Shown here piece after piece: positions 5,673 to 9,997 of a stretch of DNA of 9,997 bases; position 1 is the stretch's first letter, and each line of letters begins with the position of its first letter. This stretch comes from Candidatus Pacearchaeota archaeon RBG_13_36_9. GTDB lineage: Archaea > Nanobdellota > Nanobdellia > Pacearchaeales > GW2011-AR1. Position numbers and translations under genes: made by a program. The notes under the pieces are model-generated. The model was not told the DNA's origin, did no database searches, and worked only from the letters and a program-made list of their open reading frames with translations. The stretch lies in NCBI GenBank assembly GCA_001786395.1, contig MFWN01000003.1, positions 1 through 9,997 of the forward strand. The letters run 5' to 3'.

Positions 5673-6143
5673 TTATTGTTTGCTCTTTATTCTTGTTTCT
5701 GCTTTTCTTAATATCTCTTTTGAAAGGATAATGAAATCTTTCATCTTTTCTACAGTTATAGTGTCTGTATGGAGTGCATTGCTCATGATTACGATTTTGT
5801 TGTTCCTCACAAATTCAAAAGGGCTTGTTTTGTGCTTTTCAGCCAGTTCGAAAATGGTCTGTAATCCTTTAACCTGCTCTTCTGTTATTCCAAATCTTGG
5901 CGCGCACTTGTTCTTAAAAACAGACATGTTTTCCTGGGCGCTTTTATACAGGCTTATTCTTTTGTAAACATATTCGTACTGGAGAATGGCATTAACTGTG
6001 CTAAGGGCAGCCAAATAGGTCTCGTTCAGAATTTTTAAAAGAAGCCTTTTTTCTTTTATAAGGGGATAGGTCATGTACAGAAGATGGTCTGCTGTCTGCA
6101 GCATAGCAGCAGCTTTGTTCAGGTTTTCAATATACTTTTCCAT
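5673..6143 (-). CDS. helical conserved-looking archaeal protein, function unknown
   Basis: A 156-residue protein starting MEKYIENLNKAAAML. It appears almost entirely alpha-helical, with long amphipathic stretches and no signal peptide. Notable segments are QTADHLLYMTYPLIKEKRLL, ILQYEYVYKRI, the CAPRFGI segment, and EKHKTSPFEFVRNNKIVIMS. The arrangement recalls HEPN-like four-helix proteins, but I see no clear HEPN R-x4-6-H catalytic motif, so this is only a suggestion. From memory the sequence style resembles uncharacterised proteins of DPANN archaea; this is not verified. An in-frame TTG at 6173 would add ten residues (LSLSTKGSI); the ATG at 6143 is preferred because those residues look unstructured. 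The gene is convergent with the 4015-5629 cluster and divergent from the 6246 gene. Confidence 0.7.
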   Translation of the reverse strand: MEKYIENLNKAAAMLQTADHLLYMTYPLIKEKRLLLKILNETYLAALSTVNAILQYEYVYKRISLYKSAQENMSVFKNKCAPRFGITEEQVKGLQTIFELAEKHKTSPFEFVRNNKIVIMSNALHTDTITVEKMKDFIILSKEILRKAETRIKSKQ

Positions 6144-6184
6144 TATACTTCCCTTAGTACTTAAACTAAGCAATTAGAATTAAT

Positions 6185-6200
6185 AAAATTATGGGTTATA
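6185..6200 (+). repeat. 16-nt direct repeat, copy 1
   Basis: AAAATTATGGGTTATA occurs here and again at 6606-6621. The two copies flank the 6246-6536 gene. Each holds a TATA-like GGTTATA, so they may be promoter elements rather than true mobile-element repeats. Confidence 0.5.
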
Positions 6201-6245
6201 CTTAATCATACAAATTTTTATTAACTATGGATTAATGGTTTATCT

Positions 6246-6536
6246 ATGAGAAAAGGTGCAAAGCATTTAGCAGATTGTATTGATGCAGGGATTGAGGGCT
6301 ATAGGAGTGTTCTTGATGTCAATCCTACTAGATTAGTATTAAAAGTTAGGAGAAGCCCCCTCTTTAGGGTTATGAGGGCAGGTATAACCTATGCTGTTGA
6401 ATTTGGAAAATCTCCTAGGATAGAAGTGCTTTTGCCTCATTCTTTTTTAACCTATGGGCGCGCTTTAGACGGTGCAAGAGAAGTTAGAGACCATTATTCT
6501 CAAAGAGAGTTAAGAACAGATATTATCAGAAGCTGA
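6246..6536 (+). CDS. small basic protein, possible fifth cluster relative
   Basis: An unrecognised 96-residue basic protein with no signal peptide. The segment AGITYAVEFGKSPRIEVLL (residues 65-83) loosely resembles PYAVGVWKEKKPEVHYF of the 4881 protein: Tyr-Ala-Val, then a basic stretch, then Pro and Glu-Val. It is followed by a helix GRALDGAREVRDHY in the position of the family's C-terminal helix. The conserved Gly after Tyr-x-Val is Glu here, so membership is uncertain. An AT-rich TATA-like box (AATTTTTATTA, about 6213-6223) lies about 23 nt upstream of the ATG and suggests a leaderless mRNA. It is flanked by the 16-nt direct repeat. Function is unknown. Confidence 0.55.
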   Translation: MRKGAKHLADCIDAGIEGYRSVLDVNPTRLVLKVRRSPLFRVMRAGITYAVEFGKSPRIEVLLPHSFLTYGRALDGAREVRDHYSQRELRTDIIRS

Positions 6537-6542
6537 TATATC

Positions 6543-6560
6543 TTATTCGCTTAACTCCAA
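6543..6560 (-). repeat. 18-nt exact copy of the 3' end of the NAC gene
   Basis: The 18 bases TTATTCGCTTAACTCCAA here are identical to 8028-8045, the last codons and stop of the NAC gene. In both places the minus strand encodes LELSE-stop in frame. Here it is preceded, in the same open frame, by a hydrophobic stretch (NFYLFLVLAIAVSVLII) that is not related to NAC, reading from about 6620. It may be a recombination scar, or the end of a tiny membrane-peptide gene lacking an ATG. Confidence 0.5.
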
Positions 6561-6605
6561 GATGATAAGTACTGAAACAGCAATAGCTAACACAAGAAAA
6601 AGGTA

Positions 6606-6621
6606 AAAATTATGGGTTATA
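6606..6621 (+). repeat. 16-nt direct repeat, copy 2
   Basis: An exact second copy of AAAATTATGGGTTATA (see 6185-6200). The bases that follow are also AT-rich with a similar pattern (ATTTTAGTATA against CTTAATCATA). No gene start follows at promoter distance. Confidence 0.5.
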
Positions 6622-6666
6622 TTTTAGTATAGTCGTGTCCGGAAATAGGCTTAAATTATACTCTTT

Positions 6667-6750
6667 TTAATTTGCTTCAAGAAAATTAGCAATTTCTGCA
6701 AGAGATGGTGGTAGATGTATTTGCCAAAGAGATTCTTTAAAGAAGGAAGT
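6667..6750 (-). pseudogene. possible C-terminal gene remnant
   Basis: A 27-codon minus-strand segment ending LPPSLAEIANFLEAN-stop reads like the amphipathic C-terminus of a real protein. It is preceded by an in-frame TGA at 6751-6753 and no start codon. Upstream, the same frame is open but low-complexity and hydrophobic. It may be the tail of a decayed gene, or chance. Confidence 0.25.
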
Positions 6751-6833
6751 TCAATAAATTAATAGAATTAAGGGCAAAATATTACAAAATACTAATTTTA
6801 ATTGACTGTTCTTATAAATGTCAAGCGAGAGTA

Positions 6834-7361
6834 TCACTTGCAATCATTTAACATGGCATCATCCATGATCCATTCATCAATTAGATCAATTGTAGGTGTG
6901 TCGATTACTTTGCGATACTCAGTTTCAGATAAACTCCTATCACTTAATTTCACAAGAAATTCACGAAGATTGTTTTCTACAATTTCACAGGCCTTATCGG
7001 AGGCATTTAAGTAATTAGGAGTTGGGATAAACTGTGGTCCTTTTATCTTAACTCTCCAAGGAACTAAAGTTCTATCATAGATTTCTTTACATTTTAGGTA
7101 TACTGGACTGTCTTCTCCAAATACATACTTTAAATTATCAGGATTGGGAGCCCCCTGCTCTATAAACTCTATATATCTAACTCTTCTTTTCCAAGGGTCA
7201 TCATTACAGGTTACAAAGTTACGGCAGGTTATTGCTAACTGAAACGGATCGGATAAGGATTTTGTCCAATCTATATTGCATTTAACTTTTTCTATTCTCT
7301 CAATTGCTTCATAGTGTCTTTGAATAGACCTTTTATGTTTTTGAATTAAATCATCTATCAT
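6834..7361 (-). CDS. hypothetical protein, unrecognised
   Basis: A 175-residue soluble protein without signal peptide or membrane segment. The N-terminus is a charged helix (residues 1-27, MIDDLIQKHKRSIQRHYEAI onward). The middle holds aromatic and Cys residues (AITCRNFVTCNDDPWKRR, 43-60) and a proline-rich stretch (LVPWRVKIKGPQFIPTPNY, 99-117). The C-terminal third is acidic and helical, ending in IDEWIMDDAMLNDCK. I do not recognise the family. The ATG is supported by TTTAAATA about 23 nt upstream, implying a leaderless mRNA. It lies beside a decayed-looking intergenic region and a divergent Nudix protein, an accessory-type setting, so horizontal acquisition is possible but not shown. Confidence 0.65.
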   Translation of the reverse strand: MIDDLIQKHKRSIQRHYEAIERIEKVKCNIDWTKSLSDPFQLAITCRNFVTCNDDPWKRRVRYIEFIEQGAPNPDNLKYVFGEDSPVYLKCKEIYDRTLVPWRVKIKGPQFIPTPNYLNASDKACEIVENNLREFLVKLSDRSLSETEYRKVIDTPTIDLIDEWIMDDAMLNDCK

Positions 7362-7383
7362 ATTGAATGCAATTTATTAGAGA

Positions 7384-7391
7384 TATTTAAA
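7384..7391 (-). promoter_or_regulatory. TATA box of the 6834-7361 gene
   Basis: The minus strand reads TTTAAATA, ending 23 nt before the ATG at 7361, the leaderless spacing seen at other genes in the window. Confidence 0.5.
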
Positions 7392-7513
7392 TCTTGTGCT
7401 TTTGTTTTCTTCATATAGTAGTAACGGCATAGGGTACATTAAATATTTTGCTCCTATCACGTTTTTTAGGACTCTAGATTTATTGCAATTTGTAAAGGGG
7501 GAAGGTGTACTGA

Positions 7514-7936
7514 CTATTCTAAAGTTTTTATATACTCCAACAAATCTGGATGTAAAGAAGTGGTAAAATATTTTTGGACATCTGTGGGTTTTACCCATTT
7601 TAACTCGACAAATTGTTCACCGACTTTTTCTTTTCCCTTCAAAACTTCGCAAAGATAATAAGTTGAAAGGAACTCCCGTTTTTCTGGATAAGTTTTAGCG
7701 AAAACTACTTTTTTAACATTAATATATAATCCTGTCTTAATTTTTATTCCATGTTTAAGATAAAACTCTAAATCTTCTTTATATTCTGGTCTTCCACCAG
7801 GAAAACACCACGAGAGTTCTTTGATGTAAGGGTCATTCTCTCTTTTACCAATTAAAATTTGTCGAGTTTTAGGATTGTAAATTATGCCTAAAACATTAAC
7901 CAAAAATACTCCTTTATCAGATTGTATCCAGTCCAT
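7514..7936 (-). CDS. Nudix-fold protein with degenerate catalytic box
   Basis: A 140-residue protein with the Nudix-fold pattern: an early strand with GKREN (residues 30-34), CFPGG (44-48) leading into the Nudix helix, and a C-terminal LKWVKPTDV (112-120) typical of the family. Counting the G-x5-E-x7-R-E-U-x-E-E-x-G-U signature from Gly48, the first Gly, Glu54, Gly69 and Leu70 are kept. The central R-E is His62-Gly63 and the metal-binding E-E is Ile66-Lys67. These residues bind the catalytic Mg2+ and activate water in true Nudix hydrolases, so classic pyrophosphohydrolase activity is unlikely. It may be a binding or sensor protein, or use other ligands. No TATA box lies at leaderless distance; a 10-bp palindrome AATCGCGATT (7948-7957) sits just upstream of the ATG. 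Confidence 0.8.
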   Translation of the reverse strand: MDWIQSDKGVFLVNVLGIIYNPKTRQILIGKRENDPYIKELSWCFPGGRPEYKEDLEFYLKHGIKIKTGLYINVKKVVFAKTYPEKREFLSTYYLCEVLKGKEKVGEQFVELKWVKPTDVQKYFTTSLHPDLLEYIKTLE

Positions 7937-7947
7937 AAAATAATAAC

Positions 7948-7957
7948 AATCGCGATT
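7948..7957. promoter_or_regulatory. 10-bp palindrome upstream of the Nudix gene
   Basis: AATCGCGATT is a perfect palindrome 12 nt upstream of the Nudix ATG, near the expected transcription start. It stands out because CG is rare in this AT-rich intergenic DNA. It could be an operator; no other copy was noticed. Confidence 0.3.
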
Positions 7958-7968
7958 TTGGACAACAA

Positions 7969-8000
7969 GAGATTAAACGAATTAAATTCTGTTTAATCTC
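7969..8000. promoter_or_regulatory. 10-bp perfect inverted repeat between the NAC and Nudix genes
   Basis: GAGATTAAAC and GTTTAATCTC are perfect inverted arms around a 12-nt AT-rich spacer. It lies 28 nt past the NAC stop and 33 nt before the Nudix start. It could be a weak terminator for NAC, although no T-run follows on the minus strand, or a dimeric-regulator site over the Nudix promoter (the left arm contains TTTAAT). Confidence 0.4.
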
Positions 8001-8027
8001 CTAAAAATGTAAGAAGGAAGTTTTTTA

Positions 8028-8366
8028 TTATTCGCTTAACTCCAAAATAGTTGAGGCAATATCTCCCTCATTTTTTTCCAGGCAAAGAGCAGCTTCTTCC
8101 TTGGTTTTTCCTGTTTTTTCCATTATCATTTCAATGTCTTTTTCGTTGTTTTCACTTTCTTCTTCACTTTCTTCTTCTTTTATAGTTCCAGAAATCTGAA
8201 AAGTTTCCTGTCCCTGCATGTTGACTTTTATTACAGAAGGCTCTTCGATTATAATCTTTCCATCTTCTTTTTCTATAATAACTCTTGTTGCAGGTATTTC
8301 TTCCTGTTTTATGCCCAGCTGCTTCATCATTGCCTGCATTTTTTTTGGGTCTAGTCCTGGAATCAT
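8028..8366 (-). CDS. nac: nascent polypeptide-associated complex protein (archaeal alpha-NAC)
   Basis: A 112-residue homolog of archaeal NAC, which forms a homodimer that binds ribosomes near the exit tunnel and contacts nascent chains. The start MIPGLDPKKMQAMMKQLGIKQ is characteristic of archaeal NAC. A beta-rich NAC domain follows (about 25-63: TRVIIEKEDGKIIIEEPSV, then a VNMQGQETFQISG segment). An acidic Glu/Ser linker (64-75) comes next, and a C-terminal UBA-like three-helix segment (about 76-112: DIEMIMEKTGKTKEEAALCL, ending ILELSE). The domain order and length match the family. TTTATAAA ends about 22 nt before the ATG, so the mRNA is probably leaderless. It is divergent from the carbon-nitrogen hydrolase gene with less than 90 bp between starts. 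Confidence 0.93.
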   Translation of the reverse strand: MIPGLDPKKMQAMMKQLGIKQEEIPATRVIIEKEDGKIIIEEPSVIKVNMQGQETFQISGTIKEEESEEESENNEKDIEMIMEKTGKTKEEAALCLEKNEGDIASTILELSE

Positions 8367-8387
8367 TTTAAACCGAAGAAACAGGCA

Positions 8388-8395
8388 TTTATAAA
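8388..8395 (-). promoter_or_regulatory. TATA box of the NAC gene
   Basis: The minus strand reads TTTATAAA ending 22 nt upstream of the NAC ATG. It lies about 30 bp from the oppositely oriented AT-rich promoter of the hydrolase gene, so the two promoters are closely back to back. Confidence 0.6.
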
Positions 8396-8453
8396 GTTTA
8401 ACCTAAAACACCAGATAACATATATTTTTAAATTCAGAATGTATCATTGTCGC

Positions 8454-9212
8454 ATGAAGAAAAGGTTTAGAAAGAAGCCCCTAATAGCTTTAGCGCAGAT
8501 AAGGTATTTTGATATTTCTAAAAAGAACAATGTTGAGAAAATAAAAAAATACATAAAGATGGCAAAAAAGGCCAATGCGGATATTATTTGTTTTCCTGAA
8601 TCCTGCATCCATAAAACAGAAACTCTTTATTTTAACGATACTTTAATAAAAGAGATAAGAGAAGAGTGCAAGAAAAATGAGATATGGTGTATAATAACTG
8701 AGAATCTGGAAATAAAGGGAAAAAGATACAATGTTTCTATGCTTATTGACAGAAAAGGGGAGATAAAAGGAGGGTACAGGAAAATACACCTTTATGGGGA
8801 TGAAGTTAACCCAGGCGGGAAAATTAGGGTGTTTAAGACGGATTTTGCAAAAATCGGGATTGTTATCTGCTGGGATTTGGCTTTTCCTGAGCTGTTTAAA
8901 AGATATAAAGATGCAGGAGCCCAGATAGTTTTTTGCCCTGCACAATGGTGGTATGACACCAAGGCGCACGACGAAGAGCACGAGCAGAGGGAGATGAAAA
9001 TACTTGAGTCGCTGGTAACTGCAAGGGCATATGAAAATGTTTATTTTGTTGCTTTGTGCAACCCAGTAATGGAGTCCAAATACCAGATATCTTATTCTGC
9101 AATTGCCTCCCCAACAAAAATTTTGAAGAAACTAGTTGGCAGACAGGGAATGATAACTGCTAAAATAAACCTTAATGAAATCGAAAGAGTGCAGAAGATA
9201 TATGACAGCTAG
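8454..9212 (+). CDS. carbon-nitrogen (nitrilase-superfamily) hydrolase
   Basis: A 252-residue cytoplasmic amidase-type enzyme with the full nitrilase-superfamily triad. Glu49 is in CFPES, Lys110 in YRKIHLYGDE (with the extra conserved Glu117) and the nucleophile Cys139 in VICWDLAFPE. The length suits the single-domain omega-amidase / N-carbamoyl-type branch. Substrate specificity cannot be read from sequence; omega-amidase, carbamoylputrescine amidase-like or deaminated-glutathione amidase-like roles are all possible. I chose the ATG at 8454 because the AT-rich element ending near 8432 is then at leaderless distance. An ATG five codons upstream at 8439 is in frame and would add MYHCR. It is divergent from NAC, and its stop is only 14 nt from that of the convergent ATP-grasp gene. 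Confidence 0.88.
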   Translation: MKKRFRKKPLIALAQIRYFDISKKNNVEKIKKYIKMAKKANADIICFPESCIHKTETLYFNDTLIKEIREECKKNEIWCIITENLEIKGKRYNVSMLIDRKGEIKGGYRKIHLYGDEVNPGGKIRVFKTDFAKIGIVICWDLAFPELFKRYKDAGAQIVFCPAQWWYDTKAHDEEHEQREMKILESLVTARAYENVYFVALCNPVMESKYQISYSAIASPTKILKKLVGRQGMITAKINLNEIERVQKIYDS

Positions 9213-9226
9213 AAATGAAGTGATTA

Positions 9227-9997
9227 TTAATACTCTCTCTTTATCCGCTTAGCTTTCTTCGCTTCTTTTATTAGAAGCTTTAAGGTAAGATAAACCAATT
9301 TTTCTCTTTCATCTTCAAAGAAGTCAAAAGCTGGCTGGGCATTAACTTCCAAAACTAACCACTTATTGTCTTTTTTTAGGAAATCTATGCCGCAAATTTT
9401 TATTTTTGAGAATTTCCTTACTTTTTTAACCAGCTTTTTCAATTTTCTGTCTACATCAAATCTCTCGATTTTTTTTGCGTGGATGCCTGTAGCTTTCCAG
9501 CCTGATTTGTTCTGTTTCATTGCTGTCTGGACTATTTTCCTGCCGATTACAGTAACTCTATAACTCGGAGAATCTATAAACTCCTGGGCAATTATCGGAA
9601 GCCTTACGCTTCCTTTTTTCCAGAATTTTTTCATTATTTTATCAACTTCTTTTAGGTTTTGCGCTCTTTCTACAAACTCCCCACAGGTGCCTTGAGTTCT
9701 TTTTAAAATTACTGGCCATTTGTTAAATTTTTTTAGCTCCTTTTTTGCAAGAACTATATTTTCGCATAAAAGTATTGTTTCTGGAGTAGGAAGATTGTTC
9801 TCTTTGCATTTTAGGAAAAACATCCATTTGTCTTCTGCGTAGTAGTAAGTTTCTGAAGAATCTATCACTCTCTTGTCCCAGCCTTCAATGGTTTTAACAT
9901 ATTCTATTGCAGCATCTTCTGCAGTATTATTGAAGACTATTTTACAATCTTTTAATTCCTTCTTCAGCTTGTCTTCGTCGATGTCTTTAAGAACGTT
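9227..9997 (-). CDS. RimK-like ATP-grasp ligase, 5' end beyond the window
   Basis: A minus-strand gene open to the right edge, so its N-terminus is missing. The frame stays open with good coding content upstream of the GTG at 9868 (NVLKDIDEDKLKKELKDC at the edge), so that GTG is not the start. About 256 residues are visible. Counted from the edge, they show LPTPETILL (69-77), the ATP-binding loop ILKRTQGTCGEFV (97-109), the ribose/hinge strand IIAQEFI (135-141), and Arg147 in YRVTVIG. GIDFLKK (203-209) and the Mg2+-binding EVNAQPAF (217-224) follow. This order matches the RimK / lysine-biosynthesis LysX type of ATP-grasp ligase, which joins a carboxylate to an amine via an acylphosphate. The substrate is unknown. 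The last 20 residues are very basic (KEAKKAKRIKREY). Confidence 0.82.
   Translation of the reverse strand, partial: NVLKDIDEDKLKKELKDCKIVFNNTAEDAAIEYVKTIEGWDKRVIDSSETYYYAEDKWMFFLKCKENNLPTPETILLCENIVLAKKELKKFNKWPVILKRTQGTCGEFVERAQNLKEVDKIMKKFWKKGSVRLPIIAQEFIDSPSYRVTVIGRKIVQTAMKQNKSGWKATGIHAKKIERFDVDRKLKKLVKKVRKFSKIKICGIDFLKKDNKWLVLEVNAQPAFDFFEDEREKLVYLTLKLLIKEAKKAKRIKREY

Larger units (their letters stand above)
6537..6833. other. intergenic region with repeat and gene-fragment traces
   Basis: This 297-nt stretch has no convincing intact gene. It holds the 18-nt NAC-tail copy (6543-6560), the second 16-nt repeat (6606-6621) and, on the minus strand at 6667-6750, a 27-codon open segment bounded by an upstream TGA. 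No tRNA or structured RNA was recognised. It looks like decayed or rearranged DNA. Confidence 0.5.

Noticed and set aside
5680..5967. Plus-strand hydrophobic open frame of 95 codons
   Set aside because: Lies entirely antisense to the helical 5673 gene, whose translation is far more protein-like; the hydrophobicity comes from reversing a charged helical sequence.
6555..6575. GATGATA...CTGA resembling C/D box RNA elements
   Set aside because: The C box is imperfect and only a few bases separate it from CTGA, too short for a guide.
7377..7598. Minus-strand open frame of 73 codons overlapping the 3' end of the Nudix gene
   Set aside because: Begins inside the Nudix coding region in another frame, has no promoter or recognisable motif, and much of it is intergenic; 7362-7513 otherwise shows only the promoter of the 7361 gene.
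8643..9117. Minus-strand open frames of 112 and 73 codons within the hydrolase gene
   Set aside because: Antisense to the carbon-nitrogen hydrolase with an intact triad; no independent support.
9866..9868. GTG start of the ATP-grasp gene at 9868
   Set aside because: The frame remains open with protein-like sequence to the window edge, and the ATP-grasp family needs an N-terminal domain, so the gene is cut by the window.

Overview
This window looks like the chromosome of a small, AT-rich archaeon, most likely a DPANN-type lineage (Woesearchaeota, Pacearchaeota or another Nanoarchaeota relative). Three things support this. There is an archaeal-type FtsZ that ends just after its globular domain. 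There is an archaeal nascent-polypeptide-associated complex (NAC) protein with a C-terminal UBA segment. Most genes have a TATA-like box ending about 21-23 nt before the ATG, which is the layout of leaderless archaeal transcripts. The phylum-level placement is inference; nothing in the window fixes it.

Layout. Positions 72-3911 carry four minus-strand genes: a D-3-phosphoglycerate dehydrogenase (serA), a small membrane-anchored or lipoprotein-like protein with a calcium-loop-like motif, ftsZ, and an AAA_28-like P-loop ATPase/kinase. ftsZ has its own TATA box, the only strong Shine-Dalgarno sequence I found, and a very clear hairpin-plus-T-tract terminator. Positions 4015-5629 hold four consecutive plus-strand genes of about 100-140 codons. 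I read them as divergent members of one undescribed paralogous family, sharing a P-x(2-4)-Y-[AVI]-[VI]-G-[VA] core. The second carries a twin-arginine export signal and four C-terminal cysteines. The third and fourth have almost identical promoter boxes at identical spacing. A possible fifth relative lies at 6246-6536.

Positions 5630-8000 are a mixed accessory stretch. It holds a convergent hairpin, a helical conserved-looking protein, an intergenic region with repeat and gene-fragment traces (including an 18-nt copy of the 3' end of the NAC gene), an unrecognised 175-residue protein, and a Nudix-fold protein whose catalytic box has lost its key residues. From 8028 onward housekeeping-type genes return: NAC, a divergently transcribed carbon-nitrogen (nitrilase-superfamily) hydrolase with an intact Glu-Lys-Cys triad, and, convergent with it, the 3' part of a RimK-like ATP-grasp ligase that runs off the right edge.

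Working together. Serine biosynthesis, cell division and nascent-chain handling are each represented by a single, separately transcribed gene. The only obvious coordinated unit is the small-protein family cluster, where each gene has its own promoter and two promoters are near duplicates. No tRNA, rRNA, CRISPR array, insertion sequence or replication origin was recognised.
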